From NCBI RefSeq assembly GCF_008180615.1, contig NZ_VTEH01000001.1, positions 125,179 through 189,178 on the forward strand: a DNA stretch of 64,000 nt. Direction: 5' to 3'. Positions 17,049-26,309 of the stretch are shown here, one piece after another. The position numbers were made by a program, and so were the translations under genes. The notes beneath the pieces were generated by a model. It was not told the DNA's origin. It worked only from the letters and a program-made list of their open reading frames with translations, and ran no database searches. Position 1 is the first letter of the stretch. Every line of letters begins with the position of its first letter. The stretch comes from Rossellomorea vietnamensis (GTDB taxonomy: Bacteria > Bacillota > Bacilli > Bacillales > Bacillaceae_B).

Positions 17049-18377
17049 TTAAACTTTTTCTTTTGTTCCTTCTTTTGCTCTCTTTGATTTTTTGGGGAGA
17101 GCAGCAGGCAATGTTAAATCAAAAGTAGTTCCTTTTCCTTTTTCACTTTGGACATGGATGGATCCGTGGTGATCTTTCAATATTCTGAGACACACCATGA
17201 AGCCAAGTCCAGTTCCCTTCTCTTTTGTTGTATAAAAAGGCTCACCAAGTTTATTTAAGGTCTTCTCATCCATGCCGTTTCCTTCATCCTGAAAGGTCAG
17301 CAGTACTTGTCCATTGAGTTCATTTGCCGATATGTAGATGTTGCCGCCCTCAGGCTGTGCTTCAATGGCATTTTTAATCAGATTGATAAACACCTGTTTG
17401 ATCTGATTTTCGTCACATTTTATAAAAAGCTCCTTTTTCGTGAACTGCTGGTGGATCGAAACATCGAATAACGTAGCATTAGTCTGCAATAAAGCTGTAA
17501 CCTGCTGAAGAATATGGAGGACATTTTTCTCCTTGAACTGGACCGCCTGCGGTTTTGCGAGCATGAGCAATTCGCTTAAAACCATTTCAATCCTCTTAAT
17601 TTCCGCAAAAATTATGTCCAAGTAATATTGATTTGTATTAGAATCAGATTTCATTAGTTGAAGAAAACCGTTTATGGCTGTAAGAGGGTTTCTAACTTCA
17701 TGTGCGATTCCCGCAGCCAGCTGCCCGGCAATCGACAGCTTTTGAGATTGTACAGCAAGGTTTTCATTTATTTTCATAAGCTCTTCTTCTGCATAAACTC
17801 TATGGGTTATATCTGAAATAGTGCCTATCGTTCCCTTGAAGACACCTTTGTCATCATAATTAAGTTTGATATGAAGTTCCGCCCAATAATTCCCGCCGTC
17901 TTTCGTTCTATACAGTACCTCTACCTTTGTACTGCCTGCCTTTTCTTTAATGCTTGTCCTGATTATCGGCAGAACTTCATGGCGCTGCTGTAAAGGTAAA
18001 AAATGGAGAGCATTCGCATTTATACTCTCATTGACCGAGTACCCCGAAAAACTCTCCCAGGCTGGATTAAGAAATTGAAATTGTCCTTGGGAATCAGTGC
18101 GAAACACCACCTCGTCTATTTCCTCCAGAACAAGGCTCATCTCATCAGATAACGTACGGTACTTCTCTTCGCTTTCCTTCAGCTGTTCGAGGTTTCTTTT
18201 ATGGCGGTCATAATAGCCGCCCAGCCAAACTGCCGCTCCTAAAATGAGAATGGTATACACAATATCGACCACTAGGTTAAGATCGTTCTCCAATACAATA
18301 TAAAAGATATAATCCCAGGCAACTACAAACAAAGCCACCGTAATAAAAGATGTTATCCGACCTTTATATCGACCCAT
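17049..18377 (-). CDS. PAS-domain sensor histidine kinase (Kin-like)
   Basis: 442-residue orphan histidine kinase. Two membrane segments lie near the N terminus (FITVALFVVAWDYIFYIVL; VVDIVYTILILGAAVWLGGY) with a very short external loop. A PAS/PAC sensor follows (residues about 75-195), then the H box with phospho-acceptor His in GIAHEVRNPL, and the N, G1, F and G2 boxes (NLIKNAIEAQ, FQDEGNGM, FYTTKEKGTGLGF). The layout and the lack of an adjacent response regulator resemble the sporulation kinases KinB-E, which feed Spo0F; that role is inferred. The ATG at 18377 follows AAGGGTG with five-base spacing and is preferred over a longer frame. Confidence 0.85.
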   Translation of the reverse strand: MGRYKGRITSFITVALFVVAWDYIFYIVLENDLNLVVDIVYTILILGAAVWLGGYYDRHKRNLEQLKESEEKYRTLSDEMSLVLEEIDEVVFRTDSQGQFQFLNPAWESFSGYSVNESINANALHFLPLQQRHEVLPIIRTSIKEKAGSTKVEVLYRTKDGGNYWAELHIKLNYDDKGVFKGTIGTISDITHRVYAEEELMKINENLAVQSQKLSIAGQLAAGIAHEVRNPLTAINGFLQLMKSDSNTNQYYLDIIFAEIKRIEMVLSELLMLAKPQAVQFKEKNVLHILQQVTALLQTNATLFDVSIHQQFTKKELFIKCDENQIKQVFINLIKNAIEAQPEGGNIYISANELNGQVLLTFQDEGNGMDEKTLNKLGEPFYTTKEKGTGLGFMVCLRILKDHHGSIHVQSEKGKGTTFDLTLPAALPKKSKRAKEGTKEKV

Positions 18378-18659
18378 TTCGTCACCCTTCGATTCATTCT
18401 TATAGTAATATCCTAATTTTCGCACAATTATCTTAAAAACAGTATACCATCTCTTGAAGAAAAAGGAATATTTTACTTGTGAAAAGTTTTAGAATTCTCT
18501 TTAGCCCTTAAAGCATAAAGAGGGACTGCCCCTCATTATGCTTTAAGGCATTAACCCAGCAGTGACGGCTTTTTCAAACTGCCTCTTGCCACTGCCCCTC
18601 CGCTTGTCTATAATGAAAGACGATAATTGGCTTTTACAGAAATTTTGAGGTGAAAAAAC

Positions 18660-19088
18660 ATGCAATTAGAAGGCTGGTTTTTAATCTTCATCCTTTTCTG
18701 GGTAGTTGTCCTCATTTCCTTGTTTGCAATCGGCGGTTTCTTTATGTTCAGGAAGTTCTTGAAACGCATGCCGAAAGAGGATGGACGATCTGATTTGGAC
18801 TGGGAAGAATATTATGTCAATAAAACGTATACGTTATGGGGTCCTAAAGAAGTTGAAATTCTCAATGAATTGGTATCTCCAGTTCCGGAACTTTTCAGAG
18901 ATGTTGCCAAACAAAAAATCGCTGGAAAAATCGGCGAGCTGGCTCTGAAAGAAAAGGCTTCTTCCATATCACAGGAGCTGATCGTCCGCGGATATATCAT
19001 GGCCACTCCCAAAAGGGACCATAAATTTCTTAGAAAAAAACTGGATGAAATGAATATTGATGCTGCACCTTATGAACATCTATTCTAA
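18660..19088 (+). CDS. yneK: DUF2621 membrane protein YneK
   Basis: 142 residues. One N-terminal membrane segment (WFLIFILFWVVVLISLFAIGGFF) is followed by a soluble domain beginning DLDWEEYYVNKTYTLWGPKE, matching the Bacillus DUF2621/YneK family. It sits at the expected end of the ccdA-yneI-ccdC-yneK neighbourhood, but here uppP and a small gene separate it from ccdC and it lies on the opposite strand. GAGGTG is placed six bases before the ATG. The function is unknown. Confidence 0.8.
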   Translation: MQLEGWFLIFILFWVVVLISLFAIGGFFMFRKFLKRMPKEDGRSDLDWEEYYVNKTYTLWGPKEVEILNELVSPVPELFRDVAKQKIAGKIGELALKEKASSISQELIVRGYIMATPKRDHKFLRKKLDEMNIDAAPYEHLF

Positions 19089-19112
19089 GATTGCGGAAAG
19101 GAATTTATTTTA

Positions 19113-19208
19113 ATGAGTGTCATTTTAATTATCCCCGTCATTTTTTATTTAATCTTCTTCGGGGCAGGTCTTGTTATCTATAAAAAATATAAAAAGCAAA
19201 AAGGCTGA
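19113..19208 (+). CDS. 31-residue single-span membrane peptide
   Basis: Starts 24 bases after yneK and ends inside the terminator stem. The product MSVILIIPVIFYLIFFGAGL continues VIYKKYKKQKG: one membrane helix plus a strongly basic tail. CGGAAAGGA lies eight to ten bases before the ATG. It is probably co-transcribed with yneK. The function is unknown. Confidence 0.5.
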   Translation: MSVILIIPVIFYLIFFGAGLVIYKKYKKQKG

Positions 19209-19236
19209 AACAGGAATTTCTGTTTCAGCCTTTATT
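19200..19236. terminator. bidirectional terminator
   Basis: Perfect 14-bp stem AAAGGCTGAAACAG / CTGTTTCAGCCTTT with a six-base loop, between convergent yneK-side genes and uppP. Confidence 0.9.
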
Positions 19237-20028
19237 TTATAATAAAAACAAGGCAACAACCGCTGCCAGGGCAAATCGATAATAAGCAAAAGGAGTCAAT
19301 TTCACTTTGGATAAGAGTTTTAAAAATGACATAATAGCAATCAATGCTACTATGAAAGCCGAAAAGAATCCCGCCATGAACATATCAATATCAGAAACTG
19401 ATATTACTTCATAACTCTTAGCTAAATCCAGTCCGCTGGCCGCAAACATCATGGGTACTGCCACCAAAAAAGAAAACTCAGCAGCTGTTTTATGATTTGC
19501 ACCGCTTAAAATCCCCCCTGCTATGGTCGCCCCTGCTCTTGAAAACCCAGGAAATAAGGCAAGACATTGAAACAATCCTATTCGAAACGCCTGCTTGTAT
19601 GTCAATTCATCCAAGCTTTCGGTTAGTACACGCTGATTTTTCTTCTCTGCATAAATAAGCAGCACACCGCCTGCCGCAAGAGCAACGATCACCGTCTGTG
19701 GTGAAAACAAGTATTCTTTAATCAGCTCATGCAGCAACAATCCGACCACCACCGCAGGAAGCATGGCAAAAAGAATATGAAGGACGTTAAGGCCTTCCTT
19801 GAAATTAAATTTCAAAATCGACAGGACTCGTTTCCAATAGTAAACTACCACAGCCATAATAGCACCAAGCTGAATAAAAATACTAAAAGTCTTTTCCTTC
19901 TCCCCAGTAAAATCAAGAAAATGACCAGCCAGAATCAAGTGGCCAGTGGATGATACTGGCAGAAACTCAGTAAGTCCTTCAATAATCCCCAATATAATGG
20001 CGATAATGATTTCATTCAAATGTTCCAT
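19237..20028 (-). CDS. uppP: undecaprenyl-diphosphatase
   Basis: 263-residue integral membrane phosphatase of the BacA/UppP family, which recycles undecaprenyl pyrophosphate to the lipid carrier of cell wall synthesis and gives bacitracin tolerance. The two signatures are present: GLTEFLPVSSTGHLIL (residues about 18-33, catalytic Glu/Ser/His region) and FPGFSRAGATIAGG (about 160-173, catalytic Arg). About eight membrane segments and normal length. A single gene, sharing the terminator with yneK. Confidence 0.95.
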   Translation of the reverse strand: MEHLNEIIIAIILGIIEGLTEFLPVSSTGHLILAGHFLDFTGEKEKTFSIFIQLGAIMAVVVYYWKRVLSILKFNFKEGLNVLHILFAMLPAVVVGLLLHELIKEYLFSPQTVIVALAAGGVLLIYAEKKNQRVLTESLDELTYKQAFRIGLFQCLALFPGFSRAGATIAGGILSGANHKTAAEFSFLVAVPMMFAASGLDLAKSYEVISVSDIDMFMAGFFSAFIVALIAIMSFLKLLSKVKLTPFAYYRFALAAVVALFLL

Positions 20029-20238
20029 CTCCTACAATTTTTATTCTTCCTGATGCCGGTTAAGAGTATATGTATTCTTACCGTAACTCTATTTTAATTG
20101 GTATCAGCCTATACAAAATGAATCTATTAAATTGCTTTATACGATCTCTCAGCTGCTGCTTTATCCACCTTCTTATCCAGGTTAACAATATATCTCCTTT
20201 AATTGTATTTCATGATATACTGCTTCTCACAATACTAT

Positions 20239-20403
20239 CTAAGTAATATTACTTCGAAGTGATTCTGCTGTAAAGATAATTTTTACCGCCCATATACTGT
20301 TCCGTAAACCGGCCATCTTCTTCGATTTTGGTAACTGTTCGGCCAGATTATCTTCTTTTAGCTGATTCTCATTTCTGCTCACTTCATCTTTATTGAACCC
20401 CAT
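20239..20403 (-). CDS. putative small basic protein
   Basis: A possible 54-residue product MGFNKDEVSRNENQLKEDNL followed by a Lys-rich middle and the hydrophobic stretch NSIWAVKIIF. GGGAG lies six bases upstream of the ATG. No family was recognised and composition alone does not prove coding. It is the only plausible frame in the gap between uppP and ccdC. Confidence 0.3.
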   Translation of the reverse strand: MGFNKDEVSRNENQLKEDNLAEQLPKSKKMAGLRNSIWAVKIIFTAESLRSNIT

Positions 20404-20452
20404 TAATAGCTCCCGCCTCACCACGGGATAGCCAGGATTTCCTTAAATCAAC

Positions 20453-20492
20453 AAAAAACCGGCAGACTGCCGAGAGTGACAGGTACCGGTTT
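20453..20492 (-). terminator. ccdC terminator
   Basis: Stem AAACCGG / CCGGTTT, with an inner GGCAGACTGCC hairpin, and TTTTTTG on the minus-strand side. Confidence 0.6.
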
Positions 20493-20496
20493 ATGT

Positions 20497-20982
20497 TTAA
20501 ATCGTAGTGGTCGTTAATTCATCTTTATCGTCCAGCAGTTTCTTATACTGCATATACATAGCAACTCTCCATGGAACAATCATCCCGAAAGCAAGAATCC
20601 AGAACATCCCACTGAGCTGGCCATAATCTATACTGCTGCTTAATACTATTTTTGCAGCAATCCTTACTAGCAGCAACCCGATTAAAATGAACGCAAAAGC
20701 TTTTGACCGTTTTAAGTAAATATCATTATCACGAACTTCAAAACGTGATGTTTTGACGAGGAATATAGAAAAGATCATGCCGACAACCAACGCTTCTACC
20801 ATTTCTGCCAGGGTAACCCTGAACATCGGTATAAGAAACATAAGTGCACCTGTGCTCATAAATAGTGGAGGCAGGATAATCTTTCTGGCTGTTACCGGCT
20901 TTTTTTGGGCCTTCATTCTAATGAAAATCACAAAAAAACCCATACCAATCGCAATAATGGATGAAGCAATCGTCATGGACAT
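20497..20982 (-). CDS. ccdC: CcdC (YneJ) membrane protein
   Basis: About 161 residues with five or six membrane segments, matching B. subtilis CcdC/YneJ in position (next to yneI and ccdA) and features (ITGASS-like first helix, KKPVTARKIILPPLFMSTGA, ending YMQYKKLLDDK). In B. subtilis it lies in the cytochrome c maturation gene cluster, although its exact role is uncertain. Several Met codons crowd the start: the frame runs from 21021, but AGAAGG lies nine bases before the ATG at 20982. Because ATGs at 20991 and 20988 are also possible, the start is uncertain by a few residues. Confidence 0.85.
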   Translation of the reverse strand: MSMTIASSIIAIGMGFFVIFIRMKAQKKPVTARKIILPPLFMSTGALMFLIPMFRVTLAEMVEALVVGMIFSIFLVKTSRFEVRDNDIYLKRSKAFAFILIGLLLVRIAAKIVLSSSIDYGQLSGMFWILAFGMIVPWRVAMYMQYKKLLDDKDELTTTTI

Positions 20983-21303
20983 AGTCATCATCCTTCTTAA
21001 ATAATTTACATGTGTCGACACTAATTATAGACTATTAACACAAAAGCGCAAGTAGCCGTTCGCGGGCTCATCTTCACAATCAACAAGACATACCCTTCTG
21101 GTTGTACAAACAAATTCTTTCCTCACTCCGCTCAACCCGGCTAGTTATAAACACTAACTGGCAACAACGAAGGTATCATTTTATTTATTATGCCTCATAC
21201 AAGTTTCTTCTCTGCTTCCTGCATACTTTTAATGCACTTTTCTTCCCTTAGCTTTCGTAACGGGAGCAGCCCTCATCTCTCTTTTCCAAGACATCAGAAA
21301 TTA

Positions 21304-21487
21304 TAACTGTTTTTCCATAGATTGTTGCTTTCTGAAAAATCCTAAGAGCGGGATTTGCCCCGGATACTAAGGCTTTCCTCACTAATCAGGGGGTGCAGCT
21401 CTTTTCTTTCTAACGATTATTTTCGGTGATTTACATCGATATCCCAGTATTTAATGTTAAATAGCAACAAAGTTTACGAGAAGAGCC
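21304..21487 (+). repeat. family A intergenic repeat
   Basis: 184 bp. The left end is worn (AACTGTTTTTCCATAGATTG, then TTGCTTTCTG); the right end AGTTTACGAGAAGAGCC is preceded by AAATAGCAACAA. The interior matches the 8.7 kb copy in order (CCGGATACTAAGG, GCTCTTTTCTTT). It lies in the 500-base gap upstream of the yneI terminator. Confidence 0.75.
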
Positions 21488-21494
21488 TAATATA

Positions 21495-21523
21495 AAAAAC
21501 CCCTGCATCACTGATGAGGGGAA
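21495..21523 (-). terminator. yneI terminator
   Basis: CCCCT-CATCA / TGATGAGGGG with one bulged base; minus-strand tail TTTTTTA. Confidence 0.8.
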
Positions 21524-21529
21524 GAATAT

Positions 21530-21889
21530 TTAACTTATTGCTCTATTGATTGCCTCGACAACACGGCTTTCATCAAAAGGCTTTACAATGAAGTCTTTTG
21601 CGCCGGCTTCGATCGCTTCGACAACAAGCTTCTGCTGGCCCATTGCCGAGCACATGATGATTTTGGCATGTGGATATTCTTTCACAATATGTCTTACTGC
21701 TTCAATCCCGCTCATTTCAGGCATGGTGATATCCATTGTGACGATATCAGGGAGAAGCTCCCTGTATTTTTCAATAGCCTGGGTGCCTGTCTCGGCCTCT
21801 CCGATTACTCTATGTTCACTTGTTTTCAGCATATTCCCAAGCGTCATGCGCATGAATTTAGCATCGTCCACTATTAGTACTGTTGCCAC
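21530..21889 (-). CDS. yneI: CheY-like response regulator YneI
   Basis: 119-residue stand-alone receiver domain. It begins VATVLIVDDAKFMRM (acidic pair DD), has the phospho-acceptor Asp in TMDITMPEMSG, the Thr/Ser position in CSAMG, and Lys in FIVKPFD. No output domain is present, as in B. subtilis YneI, which lies beside ccdA. The GTG at 21889 is chosen because AAGGAGG precedes it by seven bases; eight extra residues upstream have no support. Possibly co-transcribed with ccdA, 258 bases upstream. Confidence 0.9.
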   Translation of the reverse strand: MATVLIVDDAKFMRMTLGNMLKTSEHRVIGEAETGTQAIEKYRELLPDIVTMDITMPEMSGIEAVRHIVKEYPHAKIIMCSAMGQQKLVVEAIEAGAKDFIVKPFDESRVVEAINRAIS

Positions 21890-22107
21890 AGGTGATCCTC
21901 CTTGTTCCAGCAATGGATGTGGAATTTCTAATTTTAGCAGGTTAATTTTCTGATTATTTTCATATTCAAATATAGCACTCTTTATCTAGTAATTTCAATC
22001 TTTAAAGCAAATCTTAACATTTATCTATTATTTTGATTTTTTGCCGCCGAGATGGTGGAAGACTTTTACTCAAGGCGGACGATTCTAATGAAATTATCCT
22101 CTGATAT

Positions 22108-22138
22108 GTAAAATGGCCAGCTTGTCATAAAGCCGGCC
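22108..22138 (-). terminator. probable ccdA terminator
   Basis: Inverted repeat GGCCAGCTT / AAGCCGGCC immediately after ccdA; a moderately T-rich tail (ATTTTAC) on the minus strand. Confidence 0.6.
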
Positions 22139-22147
22139 TTCTATTAG

Positions 22148-22855
22148 TTAAAAACCAGTGAATCCCCCAGTGATTTTACTGAAGAAGATGATGATCTCGG
22201 TAAGCCAATCAAAAAATAGCATGATGCCGACAAGAATCATGATATAACCGCCGACTTTCATGATTTTAGCATTATTTTTTCTAATCCATTGCATTTTACC
22301 CACAAAGAAGGACAAAACAAGGAATGGAATGGAAAAGCCCAATGCATAAGATATCATGTAAATCATTCCTGACCCTGGATTCGAACCGATCAGCGATATG
22401 ACAGCCCCCAGTATAGGACCTGTACATGGAGTCCATCCGGCTGCAAAAGCCATACCGATTAAGACTGATCCAATGAAACCAGCAGGCCGGTTCTTGAATT
22501 CAAACTTTCTGTCTTTCATTAAGAACTGCGGCTGGAAAACTCCTATAACCATCAGTCCGAAGATGACAATGAAGATGGCCCCCGCCTGACGGATGATATC
22601 TTCATATTGGAAGAGGAAATTCCCCAAATAGGTCGAACTGAATCCCAAAACAACAAATATTGACGAAAATCCTAATAGAAACAATATGGTATGGATCAAA
22701 CTTCTTTTTTGCAGCTTTACATTTTCATTTTTCAAATCACTCACTGACATTCCTGTTATGTATGATAGAAATGCAGGATATAGCGGCAGACAGCACGGTG
22801 AAATGAAGCTAAGAAAACCAGCGCCGAAAGCTAAAAATATATTAATATCACCCAT
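22148..22855 (-). CDS. ccdA: cytochrome c biogenesis protein CcdA
   Basis: 235-residue membrane protein with six spans that passes reducing power from cytoplasmic thioredoxin to extracytoplasmic thiol-disulfide proteins (ResA, StoA) for cytochrome c maturation and spore cortex formation. The two reactive cysteines are in conserved proline contexts: [11 protein letters not shown] (about residue 21) and [10 protein letters not shown] (about residue 144). The length matches Bacillus CcdA. Its neighbours yneI and ccdC keep the B. subtilis order. Confidence 0.95.
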   Translation of the reverse strand: MGDINIFLAFGAGFLSFISPCCLPLYPAFLSYITGMSVSDLKNENVKLQKRSLIHTILFLLGFSSIFVVLGFSSTYLGNFLFQYEDIIRQAGAIFIVIFGLMVIGVFQPQFLMKDRKFEFKNRPAGFIGSVLIGMAFAAGWTPCTGPILGAVISLIGSNPGSGMIYMISYALGFSIPFLVLSFFVGKMQWIRKNNAKIMKVGGYIMILVGIMLFFDWLTEIIIFFSKITGGFTGF

Positions 22856-22890
22856 GACACCCCAACTCCTTAAGGTTTCTTTATTTTCAT

Positions 22891-23073
22891 GGCTCTTTTC
22901 GAAAGCTTTGTTACTATTTCACACTATTTCCAAAAAACTATGATCCACCGGTCTACCCTTATTAAACAGGAAAAGAAAAGAGCTGCTCACCCTGAGAGAG
23001 TAATACCTCAGTATCCAGGGGAAATCCGGCTCTTGGGATTTTTCAGAAAGCAACAATGTATGAGAAAACATCC
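22891..23073 (-). repeat. family A intergenic repeat (minus orientation)
   Basis: 183 bp, reversed relative to the other copies. The plus-strand left end is GGCTCTTTTCGAAAGCTTTG followed by TTACTATTTCACAC; the plus-strand right end is AAAGCAACAATGTATGAGAA then AACATCC. It starts only 36 bases before the ccdA start codon and so overlaps the likely ccdA promoter region. Confidence 0.75.
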
Positions 23074-23320
23074 TTTATTATTGTATCAGACATCAATGCC
23101 TCATTGGAGATTTAGCACTGTGAACAATTTGTGTACAGAGCAGGATGCTTGATATAAAAGGAATTACACTTCCTCCTATTAACAATTACTTACTTTTTTC
23201 ATAAATTATGTGAATAATTCTTTTAAAAAAAGCTTCTTTTCGCTATACTATTATTTATTAGTAACATTTATTAACAAAACCAAAACACTTTAAGACACTT
23301 CCAAGAAAGGACTTAAGACC

Positions 23321-23521
23321 ATGTATAAACAAGAGCTACTAGATCGTATAGAAAAAAAACGTGCCCAATTAATAGATATTGCAGCTGTTAATGGTCTTAA
23401 TTCACCTCTCGCCATCAAATACAGTCAAGAACTGGACTCCCTATTAAATCATTACAACCGACAATTTATAAAGGCTTCATCTATATCAAAATCATTGGCT
23501 GCCAAACATGCAGCTCATTAA
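23321..23521 (+). CDS. Spo0E-like aspartyl-phosphate phosphatase
   Basis: 66 residues with the Spo0E (PF09388) pattern: LLDRIEKKRAQLIDIA, a gap, then the signature KYSQELDSLLNHY (SQELD). Members dephosphorylate Spo0A-phosphate or related regulators and slow entry into sporulation. In B. subtilis the paralogue ynzD lies between yneF and ccdA; here the gene also lies beside ccdA, supporting orthology. AAGAAAGGA precedes the ATG by nine bases. The 3' gap of 170 bases shows nothing until the terminator at 23.69 kb. Confidence 0.85.
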   Translation: MYKQELLDRIEKKRAQLIDIAAVNGLNSPLAIKYSQELDSLLNHYNRQFIKASSISKSLAAKHAAH

Positions 23522-23687
23522 AAATTTTTATCCCATATACTAGCGGACCTTCCACTGTGCTTCTGTCAAACAGTGCTTTGCTGAGTGTTAAACGCCCTGT
23601 TAGACAGCGAATATCTTCACCTAATATAATAGCTGATTAATAAGCTCCGCCCAAGTTTAAATCCTATTATTTAAATCAATTCTACCT

Positions 23688-23723
23688 AAAAAAGGCAAAA
23701 GCATATTTCAGCTTTTGCCTTTT
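23688..23723. terminator. terminator, 3' of lipoprotein gene
   Basis: 12-bp stem AAAGGCAAAAGC / GCTTTTGCCTTT, A tract on the left and T tract on the right, usable from both sides. Confidence 0.85.
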
Positions 23724-23733
23724 ACTATTAGAA

Positions 23734-24396
23734 TCATTTAAAGTCCATTTCATCCTCGATTCTATCTTCTTGTTTCTCACTTTCCAATCCTTCTGCTTCA
23801 GCGTTATTATTCCCTTCAGGCTCTGTTTTCTCTTTATTATCAGTTTTAGTTTTAGAAACCAACCACGAATCATTATCCAACACTAAAACAAAAGTAACCT
23901 CTAAGTTCCCTCTCAATTCGCTGCTGTTGTTCTGGATGACATGGTATTCACCTTCAGAAATTTTCTCTACGTTATAATCCTGATCATACTTCAGCCAGAT
24001 CGGTGCTTCCGTCGCCACTACGGATAATGTTCCATCCTTATCATTGATATAGATATCCGCAAGGTCTTCTGCCTGCTCTTTTGTCATGATCGTTGAAAAT
24101 TGTTGAATGATTTCATCTCTGGATTCATATTCCTTGAGTTCAGGACCTTTATCGATCACTTCCATAAAGGTATCTTCATACTGCCTTAGAACCTCTGCCG
24201 CTTTCTCCTTAGTCATTTCCGCTTCTTCGGTATCGCCATTTACGGCTTTATCAGTTGAAGCGGTTTCAAATGTTTCCTCTTGTGTCTCCTTCACTGCCTG
24301 AGCTTCAGCAGGGTTGGCTTCTGTACTTTCTTCAGCTGTGCCACAACCTGCCAGCAACAATAAGGAAAGACCAACCCCATACGATATTTTTTTCAT
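23734..24396 (-). CDS. putative lipoprotein
   Basis: 220-residue predicted lipoprotein: signal peptide MKKISYGVGLSLLLLAGC, Cys18 lipidated. An acidic Thr/Glu linker runs to about residue 62. A globular domain of roughly 115 residues follows (EKAAEVLRQYEDTFMEVI ... EVTFVLVLDNDSWLVSKTK), ending in a disordered Glu/Asn tail. The beta-rich LxxSKTK end resembles NTF2-like or DUF4829-type extracellular domains, but this is only a fold impression. It interrupts the conserved yneF-ynzD-ccdA order. Confidence 0.65.
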   Translation of the reverse strand: MKKISYGVGLSLLLLAGCGTAEESTEANPAEAQAVKETQEETFETASTDKAVNGDTEEAEMTKEKAAEVLRQYEDTFMEVIDKGPELKEYESRDEIIQQFSTIMTKEQAEDLADIYINDKDGTLSVVATEAPIWLKYDQDYNVEKISEGEYHVIQNNSSELRGNLEVTFVLVLDNDSWLVSKTKTDNKEKTEPEGNNNAEAEGLESEKQEDRIEDEMDFK

Positions 24397-24508
24397 GCTC
24401 CTGATTCTCCTTTCTATAATTTACCTTATACTAGCCTATACACCACAGAGTCACCTTCTAAACAAAAAAAAGAAAGACAACCGCCAATTTAACGGTCATC
24501 TCTCCGAA

Positions 24509-26305
24509 TTAGGAATTCACTGCACCCTCCATGCCTTCTACTAAGCCATTTTGCAAAAGATACATTTTGTGATACAAGCCTTTTTGTAATAAAAGCTGCT
24601 GATGATTCCCTCTTTCCACTATTTCTCCCTGGTGGAGGACGAGAATACAATCGGCATCTTGGATTGTAGATAGTCTGTGGGCAATGGCAATGGTTGTACG
24701 GCCTTTCCTCATTTTCGCCAAAGCCTCCTGGATAGCGTCTTCTGTTTCTGTATCAATGTTCGCTGTGGCTTCATCCAACACCAGAATTTTCGGGTTGGTG
24801 GCAATTGTCCTCGCGAAAGCGATCAATTGCCTTTGTCCGCTGGATAACGTGGAGCCGCGCTCAACTACCTTGTGGGAATAGGAATCCGGCAGCTTTTCAA
24901 TAAATGTATGAGCTTGAACAAACTCTGCCGCTGACTCCACTTCTTCATCGGTCATATTACTGTTATGAAGCTTAATATTATCTTTTACTGTTCCATAAAA
25001 CAGAAACGGATCCTGCAGAACAAGTCCGACACGGTCTCGGAGCTCTTCGATAGGATATTTCTTAATGGACTGTCCGTCAATCAAGATTTCCCCTTTTTTA
25101 AATTCATAAAACCTCATCAATAAATTGATAATTGAACTTTTCCCGCTGCCTGTATGACCGACCAATGCAATTGTTTCACCAGGTTTGGCTTTAAAAGAAA
25201 TATTTTTCAAGACATCTTTATGGCCGTCATAGGAAAAGGTGATGTCTCTGAATTCGATCTCGGCATCTGCTATTTTCCCTTTTGCCCCTTTGATTTGTGC
25301 AGGTGATTCTTCAGTCTCATCAAGCAGCGTAAACACACGGGAAGAAGCGACAATCGCCTGCTGGAACAGCGACAGCCTCATCATGATATTATTTACGGGT
25401 TCAAAGAAACGGTCCAGATAGCTGATGAATGCATAAAGAACACCGATTTCGATTGGGTTATTAAAGGAAGCAATCCCGAAGTAACTCAGTACAAGAATCA
25501 AGGCAGAGGTATATACGAGATCAATCGCAGGACGAAGCAGCAGTCCATCGATTTTTATATTCCGCATACCGGCTTTATAGTGACTTTCATTAATGTCTCC
25601 AAACTCTTCTCTAAGCCGTTTTTCCTGCCTGAACACCTGAATGATTGACATTCCTTGCAAGGACTCGCTCAACTTGGCATTCAACTGACTCAATCTTTCC
25701 CGTAAGTCATGATAAAAGATGGAACTGTATTTTCTGTAAGTCCTGATTATCATGAACAGGACTGGCAGGATAAACAAGCAGAACAACGCCAGTTTCACAT
25801 TGAGGATGAACATGGCGGTAAATATCCCTATAAACAGGAAACTTCCTTGTATGAAGCTCACCAGAACACTGACAAACATATCTTTAATTGCTTCCGTGTC
25901 ATTTGTTACCCTGGATACAATACCTCCTGCAGGTGTTTGGTCGAAATATCTCATTCCGAGGTCCTGCACTTTTGAAAAAACGTCAACTCTCAGCTGTTGA
26001 ATGATTTTCAAAGCTATTTCCTGAAACTTTAATAATTGAAAATAAGAAATGAGTACGTTGGCAATCTGTATACCGATATAACCCGCTGCCAGCCATACCA
26101 GCGGTTCATATGGAAAGTTCCTGGGTGTCAGATAGTCATCTATAAATACTTTGACAAGATAGGGGCCGAGAACATCGCCTACAGTCGTCAAAGCCAATAG
26201 AAAAAAGGCCAGGAATATAGATTTTTTATGCGGTATTGTATATCTTACCAACCTTTTTAAAACTTGGCGCTGGTCCTTGGCTGACATGGTTGTTGTTTTT
26301 TCCAT
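24509..26305 (-). CDS. ABC exporter half-transporter, catalytic subunit
   Basis: 598-residue type IV ABC exporter half: six membrane helices (residues about 20-310) and a nucleotide-binding domain with Walker A GHTGSGKSS, signature LSSGQRQ, Walker B ILVLDEAT with the catalytic Glu, and the switch His in AIAHRLS. With the next gene upstream it forms a heterodimeric pump of the BmrC/BmrD, YfiB/YfiC or YknU/YknV class; substrates may be drugs or lipids. The start is moved to the ATG at 26305 because GGAGG, which overlaps the stop of the upstream gene, sits eight bases before it. Confidence 0.85.
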   Translation of the reverse strand: MEKTTTMSAKDQRQVLKRLVRYTIPHKKSIFLAFFLLALTTVGDVLGPYLVKVFIDDYLTPRNFPYEPLVWLAAGYIGIQIANVLISYFQLLKFQEIALKIIQQLRVDVFSKVQDLGMRYFDQTPAGGIVSRVTNDTEAIKDMFVSVLVSFIQGSFLFIGIFTAMFILNVKLALFCLFILPVLFMIIRTYRKYSSIFYHDLRERLSQLNAKLSESLQGMSIIQVFRQEKRLREEFGDINESHYKAGMRNIKIDGLLLRPAIDLVYTSALILVLSYFGIASFNNPIEIGVLYAFISYLDRFFEPVNNIMMRLSLFQQAIVASSRVFTLLDETEESPAQIKGAKGKIADAEIEFRDITFSYDGHKDVLKNISFKAKPGETIALVGHTGSGKSSIINLLMRFYEFKKGEILIDGQSIKKYPIEELRDRVGLVLQDPFLFYGTVKDNIKLHNSNMTDEEVESAAEFVQAHTFIEKLPDSYSHKVVERGSTLSSGQRQLIAFARTIATNPKILVLDEATANIDTETEDAIQEALAKMRKGRTTIAIAHRLSTIQDADCILVLHQGEIVERGNHQQLLLQKGLYHKMYLLQNGLVEGMEGAVNS

Positions 26306-26309
26306 AAGG

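Noticed and set aside
20080..20205. TTG-started minus-strand frame of about 36 codons preceded by AAAGGAGA
   Set aside because: Good ribosome binding site, but a very short basic sequence with no recognisable features; too weak to call.
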